From positions 184,501-248,500 of the forward strand of contig JAIVFJ010000053.1 of the NCBI GenBank assembly GCA_025765615.1: 64,000 nucleotides of DNA, written 5' to 3'. This DNA comes from Zopfochytrium polystomum (lineage: Eukaryota > Chytridiomycota > Chytridiomycetes > Chytridiales > Chytridiaceae). Positions 45,049 to 56,209 of this stretch are shown here, piece by piece (within the stretch, counting starts at the first letter, position 1; every line of letters begins with the position of its first letter). The position numbers and the translations under genes were made by a program. The notes beneath the pieces are model-generated. The model worked only from the letters and a program-made list of their open reading frames with translations. It did not search any database and had not been told where the DNA came from.

Positions 45049-45561
45049 ATCGGATAACGATGTACAGCACGAAGTGTTGGAGGTGGTGGCACGACGGGTT
45101 GGACTCTGTGTTACTGCAATTAACGCCATCTCCAGTGGGCCTTACCTACGAGCACTAAAGCCGGGGGACCAATCGGATGAGTGGGGGCGGCGACCGGCTC
45201 TGTGACTGCAGGCGCACTCTCAGCTGGGAGTGACGTGGGTGGCGCAACCGAAGGCCCCGGGCCATACCGACCCTGCGGGAGCTAGTGTGGCGTGGACCCA
45301 AGTCAGAAGGGATGGATGCCTGTTTGGGGAGCCCATTCCGTAAGGAACACCACCAGGGGAGATAGGTCCCTTGGCGCCTGACGTTACGCATGGGGGAAAG
45401 TGCAGAAGTCGGGCTGTGGAGAGAGGAAGAGAGGGCTCTCTGGCACGGGGTGTCCCGAGCCGCATCGTGCAGAAGGCTCACCTGCCAATGATTTTTCTAG
45501 TTCCTTTTTCTGCATCCTAATACTCACAAACACCTCTGTCATTTTACTAACACCGCCAAAG
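45031..45561 (+). other. Intron-like 531-bp block between integrase and RT
   Basis: Begins CAA|GTACGG at a codon boundary and ends TACTAAC (45545-45551) then AAAG|CAT, also at a codon boundary, so removal joins integrase and RT in phase 0. It is GC-rich, full of stops, and the RT side has no ATG until 45779. The minus copy has the same length and ends. It contains a GNRA-type hairpin (TTCC-GTAA-GGAA near 45338-45349). Confidence 0.75.
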
Positions 45562-47229
45562 CATACCCCTGATGACAAAACAATTTCTGAAACACCAACT
45601 AGAGACCTACCACCTCAAGCGCCACCACCAGAACCACCACCACCAGAACCTCCACCTACACATGTGCGCAAATCACCATGCAGCCCTACTCGCAGCCCAT
45701 CTCCAAAACATTCTCGATCTGGACATCTATATTTAACCAGTGTCAAATGTCCAGACCTGGTAACACGCACTGAGGCCATGAGTGGAAAGTGGTCCAAAGA
45801 GTGGATTGCAGCAGAGCAGACAGAGATTGACACTCTCAGAATGCTTGCAGCTTTCGAAGTCGTTGATCGACCCAAGAATGTCAATGTCGTGCAGAACAAA
45901 TGGGTGTACAAGGTCAAGCTTCGACCAGACGGCAGCATTGAGCGCTTTCGCGCACGACTAGTGGCTAAGGGCTTTACACAGTGTCGTGGTGTTGATTTCT
46001 GGAACACTCACTCTCCTGTTGTTCGCATCAATAGCCTACGATGGCTCCTTGCTAAGACAGCCTCAAACGGTTGGGACACAGCCATGGTCGATATTGGCAA
46101 TGCCTACCTCAACAGCAAACTTGATGTCCCCATCTACATGGAGCAACCAGATGGCTACCGTTCGGATGGCAAGGTCTGGCTTTTGCACAAAGCTGTCAAC
46201 GGTATCAAGCAAGCGGGGCGTTGTTGGTACCAGGAACTCATTGGTCGTCTCAAGTCTGCAGACTACCAACAAAGCGCAGCAGATCCGTGCATCCCCTTCA
46301 AGCGCACAAAGGAACGTATTATTTTCATTGCTATCTATGTCAATGATATTTGTTTCTTTGGGCACACAGAGGAAATCACCTCTGCCATCAATTTGCTAAA
46401 ATCCTTCTATAAGCTCCGCGAACTAGGTCATATCAAGACTGTACTGAATATGGAAGTTCATCGAACACCAACTGGCATCTACTTGCATCAACGAGCTTAC
46501 ACCAAAGAGTTACTCCAACGCCATGCAGACCTAGTCAAAGGAAAGAAGACAGCAGTAACTGCTCTCCCCAGTCCTCTCACTCTTCAACCTCGAGAAAATG
46601 ATGAACCCACAGCAAATCAACAGCTCTACCAAGCAATCCTTGGTGGCATCAACTATTTGGCAACACACACACGACCAGACTTGGCACCAGCAGTCTCATA
46701 TCTTGGCGCCTTCAGCAAGGACCCAAGCAAACACCACTTGCAGATCCTCATTCGAGTCCTTCAATACATCAATGGGACACGTGAGTATGGTTTGCTTTAT
46801 TCCAACACAGGGTCTGGAATTTTTGGCTACTCAGATGCTGCTCATGGAGTTCATGCTGATGGGAAATCACAACTTGGCTACTTCGTTTTGTTTGGAAATA
46901 CCGCTATCAGCTGGGCATCAACTCGCAGTCCTACAGTTATGCTGTCACCTCAGCAAGCAGAATACGTTGCAGTCTCAGAACTAGGACGAGAACTAGAGGC
47001 CATCTCACAACAGCACACAGCACTTGTACTCCTGTCCCCGACTCCTATTCCATTCTATACTGACAACCAAGGCGTTATCAATTTGAGCTCAAACGATCTC
47101 TACACTAATAGGTCAAAACATATTCTCGTTAAGTATCACTATATCCAGGAACTGGTTGATCGACAAGTGATTCGACTGGAATGGATTCCTGGTGGCGAGC
47201 AACCATCAGATTATCTTACAAAATCATTA
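45562..47229 (+). pseudogene. Copia-B RT and RNase H (truncated copy)
   Basis: A Pro-rich leader is followed by RT (KVKLRPDGSIERFRARLVAK, VDIGNAYLNSKLDVPIYMEQ). The catalytic box reads YVND instead of YVDD (46336-46347), which should kill polymerase activity. RNase H follows (SDAAHGVHADGKSQLGYF, LSPQQAEYVAVSELGRELE, YTDNQGVINLSSNDLYTNRS). The frame is cut at DYLTKSL by the Copia-A solo LTR; the last codons resume at 48423. Confidence 0.88.
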
Positions 47230-48417
47230 TGATGAAATCCCACCCAGGACTGGAGGGACTTGGTCTGTGTGGGGATGAAGAGAGAGAGAGAGAGAGAGAG
47301 CAGTGATGATGGAAAAGGGAGAGGAGTGAGAGGATGGAGAGAGGAGAGAGGAGTGAGTGGGCAGAGATGGAAGAGAGAGCAAATGGAGGAAGAGAGATTG
47401 GCTTGTTTTGCACTGGATTCTGTCAAAGCAGCAAGGAGGGGGTTGGATTCCTTGTTTGATCTCTGTGAGAGGTTGCTGCTTTTATACTCCTGCAGGTTGG
47501 AGCCATCAGAAAACAGAGGGAGAAGTGGGCTGCACAGAGCAGGCCACAGAAATGAGATAAAGCAGGCTGAGCACCAATCCCCAGCCTGGGCTAAGTACCC
47601 ATTCAGGGCTGAGTACCACCCAGGGCTGGGCATCACTCAGGGCTGAGTACCAGCCAGGGCTGAGTACCAGCCTGGGCTGTGCACCACCCAGGGCTAAGTA
47701 CCAGCCAGGGCTGAGTACCACCTTGGGCTGAGCACTTTGTCTGGGCTGAGTACCACCAGGAACCAATTTACAGCTTGTTTGAGAAACAGTTGCTTGTAAA
47801 TTGGTTTGGTTGTTTCCAAATCAGGAAGCTTGTTTGGGAAACAAGCCGCTTTTTTCCTTGTTTTTAGAAATCCAATGATTGGTGCAATCTCTGGTGAGCT
47901 CAGTTTTTATCTCATTTTTAGAAATGCAGTGATTGGTGCAATCCCTGATTCCTAAATGCCTGTTGCATTGCTCAGATTGCACAGCACAGCAGGAAAGCTG
48001 GAATTCCAGATCAGGAAGCGGAATTCCGGTGCAGAGAGAGGAATTCCAGATCAGGAAGCGGAATTCCGATGCAAAAGGGCGGAATTCCGGTGCAGAGAGC
48101 GGAATTCCGGAGCCTGGGGCAGTGGTACACTGCTTCTGCATGCTTGCTGTGCTGTGTTATATGTGCAGAGTGCGTAGTTTGCGCGTTTTTGTGCATGTTC
48201 TAATTGCATTGTTCCTACCGGTAGGATGAACAAAGCTAGAACAACAGCCGCCTTTGCCTATCTCTTTTTATTGAGAACAGATTAGCCCTTCCGAGCGCCC
48301 CATTCAAGTATTGAATCCACTGAGCCCTTCAAACACCCCATCCAATGTGATTGGATGGAGTTCTCAAAGGGATCATCAGTAACGGGCGTAGTGTACCCCG
48401 TGGGTCGAATCTCAACA
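47230..48417 (-). mobile_element. Copia-A solo LTR with CATTA target duplication
   Basis: A complete 1188-bp LTR in reverse orientation (TGATGAAATC...CTCAACA), flanked by CATTA at 47225-47229 and 48418-48422. It interrupts the last codons of Copia-B pol. No internal sequence remains, as after recombination between two LTRs. Confidence 0.93.
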
Positions 48418-48761
48418 CATTACCAGCTGCTTTAGGTGCTTATCATCTTAGTCATATTGGTCTTTGTCGTGTGCCTTAGTTTCTGTCCCCTTTCTTTATT
48501 TGTATTGCATTCTCTTTCTCCTTTCTCTTTCTTGCCCTTCTTCTTCTTCTGCATTGCTTCTTATATTCCTGCATTCAAGCTTCTTTGCTCTCCATCTACA
48601 AATTTCATATGGGCATTCTTTTCTTATTGTTCTGCCACCTGGTGGCCAGTCATACCTGTTTATTGCTTTTCCTTAGCCAGTGTACGGTTTCCTTACGTTG
48701 TCTACAGCGTAAGGTTTTCCTCCATGCTGGCCTTTGGCTCCTGCCCACAGCTTAGGGGGAG

Positions 48762-49005
48762 TGTTAGATTTTGGGTTTTTGCAGTAAGCAGTGTGCAGAG
48801 CAACACCTCACACTGTGGTGCATGGGAGCACCAACTGTGATGAGGATTTGGTGCATTTTTTGTCACCTGGTCTTTGTCACAATTTGTATAAAGCCAAACA
48901 GCATACATTGTACAACAGTCTCCCATCTCAGTTTCACCATCACAAGAGAGTAGTCCACCAGAGTAGTTCACCACCATCCACAAACAGCAGCAGTCATTTC
49001 TTTCA
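48762..49005 (+). repeat. Copia-B 3' LTR (truncated copy)
   Basis: 244-bp LTR from TGTTAGATTTTGGG to TTTCTTTCA, preceded by a polypurine tract (TTAGGGGGAG). It is followed by CAGATTAGCCC, which is Copia-A LTR sequence, so the element inserted into a Copia-A LTR. Confidence 0.92.
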
Positions 49006-50063
49006 CAGATTAGCCCTTCCGAGCGCCCCATTCAAGTATTGAATCTACTGAGCCCTTCAAACACCCCATCCAATGTGATTGGATGGAGTACTTAAAGGGA
49101 TCATCAGTAACGGGCGTAGTGTACCCCGTGGGTTGAATCTCAACACACCCCTGCAATAGAAAGAGAGGGGGCAACTGTTTCTCCTGGAGTACATGGCTGT
49201 CCAACAATGCCAGCCAAGTAGTGGGACTCAAACCCACCCATATACCCCCCTACACTTGTGAAAACCTGCATGAACCCACAAGTGTAGCTGGAGAAGCCAG
49301 AGAGAGCCTGTAGACTAAGCGTTGTGCTGATTTGAGCGTGGGCACCACGCTTACACCTTGGAGGTCAGCGAGACTGCAAATTCCCATCAGTGATGCAAGC
49401 TTTGCATGTTGAGCCACAGGAAGAGCTTTGGTGAGAAGGTTGGCAATCATCATGTCCATTGGGCAAAGAATGAGTTGAACCTCCTTTTTCTCCAAGTGGT
49501 CCCATATGAAATGCAACCTCACGTCAAAGTGTTTGACCTGACCATGATGTGTTGGATAAATAGCTATGGTTGAACAATTGTCTTCATAAACAGTAGTGGG
49601 CTTATTCAAATCCATACCCAGTTCCTGGGAGAGCATTTGTGGCCAGGTTGCCTCTTTGTTGGCCTCAGTAAGGGAGGGGTATTCCGCCTCAGTTGAGGAC
49701 AAAGCGACAACTGATTGTTTCATGATGGACCATGTGATAGCACCCCCACAAAGAATGAACATGTGCCTGACCTCAACTTGTGTCCATCCGTTTCAGCATA
49801 TCCATGTGGTTCGTCCCACTCTGGGTAAGAAATACCTGCCTCTAGGTGTACGCAGCCTTAGCCTCCGCCGTTGCAGAGGATTCAGGGGGAGAACCAATGC
49901 TGGGAGGGGCAGTGCCAATGCCAACCTTGATGCAGTGCTCGTTGAACTTAGCAAAGTAATCAGGCTTGAGGAAGCTGGCAACAAGATTGTATGCCATGAC
50001 TGGATTGATGACGTCTTCTCCATGCAGTTCCCAAGCCTGGTAACCGTAAGAAGAGAAGCAGAC
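49006..50063 (-). mobile_element. Copia-A minus copy with large internal deletion
   Basis: Read on the minus strand: a piece of gag (WELHGEDVINPVMAYNLVAS, up to about 49836) is joined directly to the end of RNase H (SSTEAEYPSLTEANKEA, VYEDNCSTIAI, NLLTKALPVAQHAKL). The 3' untranslated region and the first 140 bp of the 3' LTR (49006-49145) follow. Most of gag, protease, integrase and RT are missing. The gag start merges with a scrap of Copia-C LTR at about 50064-50093. Confidence 0.8.
49251..49288 (-). other. Hairpin near the 3' end of Copia-A
   Basis: CTACACTTGTG and CACAAGTGTAG form a perfect 11-bp stem around a loop of about 16 nt, just downstream of the RNase H stop and about 100 bp before the polypurine tract and LTR. 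Confidence 0.6.
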
Positions 50064-50093
50064 ACTTGCAGCATTTTGCAAGTGATGGTCCTT

Positions 50094-50333
50094 CTGAAAG
50101 AATTCGTTGGTCTGGACTGTCTATGGGTTGTGCTGCTGTGGGGATGGAGGTAGTACACTACTGAAGGTGGTGGTGGTGGGAGATTGATCTTGGCTTCTGT
50201 CAGTCTTGTGTTTGTCTTTATACAAAACTGTTACAAGGACCATCACTTGCAAAATGCTGCAAGTCATCCTTGCAGAGCAGTATCAGGTCAAAGCTCCTGC
50301 ACACTGCTTACGCCAAAAGACCCAAAACTAACA
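50094..50333 (-). repeat. Copia-C 3' LTR
   Basis: 240-bp LTR on the minus strand, TGTTAGTTTTGGG to GAATTCTTTCA. The adjoining internal side reads as a polypurine tract (TTAAGGGGGAG) directly before the LTR. Confidence 0.88.
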
Positions 50334-50593
50334 CTCCCCCTTAAGCTGTGGGCAGGAGCAAAGGCCAGCACGGAGGAAAACCTTAAGCCATAGTCAACTA
50401 AAGGAAACCGTACACCGGAGAAAGAAGAATCACAAACACGTATGACTGGCCATCCGATGGCAGAACAGAAAGGACAGACCACACTAACAAAAATGGATGA
50501 GGGCACATATTGAACTTCAGAGGTAAAGAAAATGAGTCAAAGAAACGAAGAAGAACAAAGAAGGAAACAGCTTCACAGATAAGAAAAAATGAA

Positions 50594-50908
50594 TCAGAGG
50601 TAAGAAAAGAAGCAAAGACCAATGCGACTCAGATGGTATTCACTGAGAATAGCTGTGAGAGATTTCGTCATATAATCCGCAGGCTGTTCTCCTCCAGCAA
50701 TCCATTCAAGCCATACTACCTTTTGTTCCACAAGTTCTCGAATATAATGATACTTTACCATGATATGCTTTGACCTATTGGTGTAAAGATCATTGGAGCT
50801 GAGGTTGATCACACCACTGTTGTCAGTATAGATGACAAGAGGAGTTGGAGACAGAAGTTGAAGTGCTGAGTAGATTTGGTTAAGTTCTGGTCCCAGTTCA
50901 GACAACAT
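50594..50908 (-). pseudogene. Copia-C RNase H C-terminal relic
   Basis: Open stretch with VIYTDNSGVINLSSNDLYTN, VKYHYIRELVEQKVVWLEW and GGEQPADYMTKSLTAI, matching the end of Copia-B pol. The upstream RT part (50910-51980) is recognisable but broken in many places. Confidence 0.8.
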
Positions 50909-52103
50909 ATTCAGCTTCCTGCGGTGACAGCATCACAGTGCTGCTCCAAACAGATGCCCAACTAATAGCTGTTCCTCCGAATAGAACATAGTAGCCAAGC
51001 TGTGATTTCCCATCCGAGTGGACACATTGGGCAGCGTCAGAGTAACTGGCTATGTTGGGATCCTTGCTGAAGGCACCAAGATATGAAACTGCTGGGGCAA
51101 GGTCTGGTCACGTGTGTGTTGCAAGGTAGTTAGTTGATGCCGTCATGGATTGCCTGGTACAGTCTCTGATCTGCAGTTGCCTTGTCGATCCTACGTGGCT
51201 GAAGATTGAGACTACTGGGAAGGGCAGTTACTGCAGTGCGGTTGTTGATAATGTTTGCATGGCACTGAAGTAACTCCTTGCTTTAGACTTTCTTGTAGAA
51301 GATTCCGTCATGTTGATGTTCCAGCTGCATATTGAGGATGGTTTTCATTGCTCCCATTTCACAGAGTTTGTAAAAAGATTAGGCAAGGCAATGGCAGAGT
51401 CATTTTGCCAGAATGATCGAAAACACATATTGTTAACTTAGCTTGCAGTGTGGTTGATGGGTCAATCTGAGAAAGGAGGATGCAGTAGTCCCAGAAGATT
51501 CCACTGTGCCAGTGTCCCAGTTGATTCAGGCACCAATTTCAGTGAGTTAACAAAGACTATTAATTTGGACAATAGGTGAGTGGTATTCCGAACAAGAATG
51601 CAATGATACTAAGTGGGGCACTTATCCATGAGCTGTGCATAGAAGTACTCAATGCTGCTGTCTTAACAAAATTTGACCTTGTAGACCCATTTGTTCCAGA
51701 TTATGTTGACATTGGTGGGTTGTTCAATAGCTTCAAAGGCTGTCTGCACAGGTACGAGGGTCTGGGCAGGGTGTGCTTGTCAACACAGTTGGCCTGAATG
51801 CGTACACTTTGCTGAGTTGTCAGATGGTGGCGACAGCTGACGTGGTTCTGATTGAATTTCGCCTGAAGGTAAGAAGTTTGTGGTGGATTCCAAATTTTAA
51901 AGTGTTATGTTTGTTTTGTCGTTGTAGAGAAGTAGAATCTACTTGTGATGGTATTAACTTAAAGGAACTTTAGGGAAAATTAGTTCAGATTTTCTAGGAT
52001 ACCCTGCACACAAAAGGAAGCACTGGAGAAAACTCTGCACAGGTGAGCCTTCTGCGCGGTGCTGGTCTGGGCTCCCCCCAGTACCCTGTGAGGCGAGGCA
52101 ACC

Positions 52104-53233
52104 TGATGAAATCCCACCCAGGACTGGAGGGACTTGGTGTGTGTGGAGAGGAAGAGAGAGAGAGAGAGCAGTGATGATGGAAAAGGGAGAGGAGTGAGAG
52201 GATGGAGAGAGGAGAGAGGAGTGAGTGGGCAGAGAGGGAAGAGAGAGCAAATGGAGGAAGTTACATTGGCTTGTTTTGCACTGGAGTCTGTCAAAGCAGC
52301 AAGGAGGGGGTTGGATTCCTTTTTATCTCTGTGAGAGGTTGCTGCTTTTATACTCCTGCAGGTTGGAGCCATCAGAAAACAGAGGGAGCAGTGGGCTGCA
52401 CAGAGCAGGCCACAGAAATGAGATAAAGCAGGCTGAGCACCAATCCCCAGCCTGGGCTAAGTACCCATTCAGGGCTGAGTACCACCCAGGGCTGGGCATC
52501 ACCCAGGGCTGAGTACCAACCAGGGCTGAGTACCAGCCTGGGCTGTGCACCACCCAGGGCTAAGTACCAGCCAGGGCTGAGTACCACCTTGGGCTGAGCA
52601 CTTTGTCTGGGCTGAGTACCACCAGGAACCAATTTACAGCTTGTTTGAGAAACAGTTGCTTGTAAATTGGTTTGGTTGTTTCCAAATCAGGAAGCTTGTT
52701 TGGGAAACAAGCCGCTTTTTTCCTTGTTTTCAGAAATCCAATGATTGGTGCAATCTCTGGTGAGCTCAGTTTTTATCTCACTTATAGAAATGCAGTGATT
52801 GGTGCAATCCCTGATTCCTAAATGCCTGTTGCATTGCTCAGATTGCACAGCACAGCAGGAAAGCTGGAATTCCGGTTCAGGGAGCGGAATTCTGATGCAG
52901 AGAGCGGAATTCCAGATCAGGAAGTGGAATTCCGATGCATGGGGCAGTGGTACACTGCTTCTGCATGCTTGCTGTGCTGTGTTACATGTGCAGAGTGCGT
53001 AGTTTGAGCGTTTTTCTAATTCCATTGTTCCTACCAGTAGGATGAACAAAGCTAGAACAACAGCTGCCTTTGCCTATCTCTTTTTATTGAGAACAGATTA
53101 GCCCTTCCGAGTGCCCCATTCAAGTATTGAATCTACTGAGCCCTTCAAACACCCCATCCAATGTGATTGGATGTAGTACTCAAAGGGATCATCAGTAACG
53201 GGCGTGGTGTACCCTGTGGGTCAAATCTCAACA
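52104..53233 (-). mobile_element. Copia-A solo LTR with CAACC target duplication
   Basis: A complete 1130-bp LTR in reverse orientation, flanked by CAACC at 52099-52103 and 53234-53238, inserted in the inter-pol block of the minus Copia-C copy. Confidence 0.93.
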
Positions 53234-53423
53234 CAACCACTCCCCACATACACAGCTTGCCCTTAACGCTTTCCCCTGCGTCTCGCCTGGGCACATCAGG
53301 AGAATAACTGTCTCCTGGTTGGTACTCCTTGCGGAATGGGCTCCCTGCTCAGGACTCCACCTCCTCTGACACGGGTCCAGGCCACACTAGCCTACAAGCT
53401 GGGACTTCGATGTTTGTGGGTCT

Positions 53424-53669
53424 TGAAAGAAATGACTGCTGCTGTTTGTGGATGGTGGTGAACTACTCTGGTGGACTACTCTCTTATGATGGTGAAGCTG
53501 AGATGGGAGACTGTTGCACAATGTATGCTGTTTGGCTTTATACAAAATTGTGACAAAGACCAGGTGACAAAAAATGCACCAAATCCTCATCACAGTTGGT
53601 GCTCCCATGCACCACAGTGTGAGGTGTTGCTCCTGCACACTGCTTACTGCAAAAACCCAAAATCTAACA
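53424..53669 (-). repeat. Copia-B 3' LTR
   Basis: 246 bp, TGTTAGATTTTGGG to TTTCTTTCA on the minus strand. The internal side has a purine tract (TTAGGGGGGAG) next to it. Confidence 0.95.
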
Positions 53670-53952
53670 CTCCCCCCTAAGCTGTGGGCAGGAGCAAAAG
53701 GGCCAGCACGGAGGAAAACCTTACGCCATAGGCAACGTAAGGAAACCGTACACTGGTTAAGGAAAAGCAATAAACAGGTATGACTGGCCACCAGGTGGCA
53801 GAACAATAAGAAAAGAATGCCCATATGAAATTTGTAGATGGAGAGCAAAGAAGCTTGAATGCAGGAATATAAGAAGCAATGCAGAAGAAGAAGAAGGGCA
53901 AGAAAGAGAAGGAGAAACAGGATGTAATATAAATAAAGAAAGGGGACAGAAA

Positions 53953-55678
53953 CTAAGGCACATGACAAAGACCAATATGACTAAGATGGTAAGTACCCAA
54001 AGCAGCTGGTAATGATTTTGTAAGATAATCTGCTGGTTGCTCGCCACCAGGAATCCATTCCAGTCGAATCACTTGTCGATCAACCAGTTCCCTGATATAG
54101 TGATACTTAACCAGAATATGTTTTGACCTATTAGTGTAGAGATCATTTGAGCTCAAATTGATGACGCCTTGGTTGTCAGTATAGATTGGAATAGGAGTTG
54201 GGGATGGGAGCATAAGTGCTGTGTGCTGTTGTGAGATGGCCTCCAGTTCTCGTCCTAGTTCTGAGACTGCAACGTATTCTGCTTGCTGAGGGTGACAGCA
54301 TAACTGTAGGACTGCGAGTTGATGCCCAGCTGATGGCGGTATTTCCAAGCAAAACGAAGTAGCCAAGTTGTGATTTCCCATCAGCATGAACTCCATGAGC
54401 AGCATCCGAGTAGCCGAAAATTCCAGACCCTGTGTTGGAATAAAGCAAACCATACTCACGTGTACCATTGATATATTGAAAGACTCGAATGAGGATCTGC
54501 AAGTGGTGTTTGCTTGGGTCCTTGCTGAAGGCGCCAAGATATGAGACTGCTGGTGCCAAGTCTGGTCGTGTGTGTGTTGCCAAATAGTTGATGCCACCAA
54601 GGATTGCTTGGTAGAGCTGTTGATTTGCTGTGGGTTCATCATTTTCTCGAGGTTGAAGACTGAGAGGACTGGGGAGAGCAGTTACTGCTGTCTTCTTTCC
54701 ATTGACTAGGTCTGCATGGCGTTGGAGTAACTCTTTGGTGTAAGCTCGTTGATGCAAGTAAATGCCAGTTGGTGTTCGATGAACTTCCATATTCAGTACG
54801 GTCTTGATATGACCTAGTTCGCGGAGCTTATAGAAGGATTTTAGCAAATTGATGGCAGAGGTGATTTCCTCTGTGTGCCCAAAGAAACAAATATCATCGA
54901 CATAGATAGCAATGAAAATAATACGTTCCTTTGTGCGCTTGAAGAGGATACACGGATCTGCTGCGCTTTGTTGGTAGCCGGCAGACTTGAGACGACCAAT
55001 GAGTTCCTGGTACCAACAACGCCCTGCTTGCTTGATACCGTTGACAGCTTTGTGCAAAAGCCAGACCTTGCCATCCGAACGGTAGCCATCTGGTTGCTCC
55101 ATGTAGATGGGGACATCAAGTTTGCTGTTGAGGTAGGCATTGCTAATATCGACCATGGCTGTGTCCCAACCGTTTGAGGCTGTCATAGCAAGGAGCCATC
55201 GTAGACTATTGATGCGAACAACAGGAGAGTGAGTGTTCCAGAAATCAACGCCACGACGCTGTGTAAAGCCCTTCGCCACTAGTCGTGCGCGAAAGCGCTC
55301 AATGCTGCCGTCTGGTCGAAGCTTGACCTTGTAAACCCATTTGTTCTGTACGACATTGACATTCTTGGGTCGATCAACGACTTCGAAGGCTGCAAGCATT
55401 CTGAGAGCGTCAATCTCTGTTTGCTCTGCTGCAATCCACTCTTTGGACCACTTTCCACTCATGGCCTCAGTGCGTGTTACCGGGTCTGGACATTTGACAC
55501 TGGTTAAATATAGATGTCCGGATCGAGTATGTTTTGGAGATGGGCTGCGCGTAGGGCTGCATGGTGATTTGCGCACATGTGTAGGTGGAGGCTCTGGTGG
55601 TGGTGGTTCTGGTGGTGGCGCTTGACGTGGTAGGTCTCTAGCTGGTGTTTCAGCAATTGTTTTGTCATCAGGGGTATG
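53953..55678 (-). CDS. Copia-B reverse transcriptase and RNase H (one-base frameshift)
   Basis: Second part of pol. After a Pro-rich leader (QAPPPEPPPPEPPP), RT shows NKWVYKVKLRPDG, FRARLVAKGFTQRRGVDF, VDISNAYLNSKLDVPIYMEQ and the intact catalytic YVDD. RNase H includes FGYSDAAHGVHADGKSQLGY. At about 54290 there is an extra C (CACCCTCAG versus CACCTCAG in the plus copy), which shifts the frame before QQAEYVAVSELGREL; the rest continues in the new frame to 53953. The first in-frame ATG is well inside (EAMSG), supporting expression by splicing rather than separate initiation. Confidence 0.87.
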
Positions 55679-56209
55679 CTTTGGTGGTGTTAGTAAAGTT
55701 ACAGAGGTGTTTGTGAGTATTAGGATGCAGAAAAAGGAAATAGAAAAATCATTGGCAGGTGAGCCTTCTGCACGATGCGGCTCGGGACACCCCGTGCCAG
55801 AGAGCCTTCTCTTCCTCTCTCCACAGCCCGCCTTCCGCATTTTCCCCCATGCGTAACGTCAGGCGCCAAGGGACCTATCTCCCCTGGTGGTGTTCCTTAC
55901 GGAATGGGCTCCCCAAACAGGCATCCATCCCTTCTGACTTGGGTCCACGCCACACTAGCTCCCGCAGGGTCGGTATGGCCCAGGGCCTTCGGTTGCGCCA
56001 CCCACGTCACTCCCAGCCGAGAGTGCGCCTGCAGTCACAGAGCCGGTCGCCGCCCTCACTCATCCGATTGGTCCCCCGGCTTTAGTGCTCGTAGGTAAGG
56101 CCCACTGGAGGTGGCGTTAATTGCGGTAACACGGAGTCCATCCCGTCGTGCCGCCACCTCCAACACTTCGTGCTGTACATCGTTATCCGATTCACTTTCG
56201 CTGCCGTAC
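55679..56209 (-). other. Intron-like 531-bp block, complete Copia-B copy
   Basis: Same length and boundaries as the plus copy: CAG|GTACGG at 56209, TACTAAC then AAAG|CAT ending at 55679, phase 0 on both sides. The interior is GC-rich and strongly conserved with Copia-C. Confidence 0.78.

Larger units (their letters stand above)
43591..49005 (+). mobile_element. Copia-B retrotransposon, plus copy, 5'-truncated
   Basis: Starts inside pol at the chimeric junction with Copia-A and runs through integrase, the 531-bp intron-like block, RT, RNase H and the 3' LTR. It is nearly identical to the complete copy at 53424-60429. A Copia-A solo LTR is inserted at 47230. Its 3' LTR ends inside another Copia-A LTR. 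Confidence 0.88.

Noticed and set aside
45031..45561. Group I or group II self-splicing intron, or a hammerhead/HDV ribozyme
   Set aside because: No recognisable group I core (P, Q, R, S elements), no group II GUGYG start or domain V, and no CUGANGA/GAAA hammerhead core. The TACTAAC and AG ends favour a spliceosomal intron.
49205..49245. Possible tRNA (T-arm-like GTGGG-TTTGAGT-CCCAC on the minus strand)
   Set aside because: No matching acceptor stem, D-arm or anticodon arm at the right distances; it lies in the 3' region of Copia-A.
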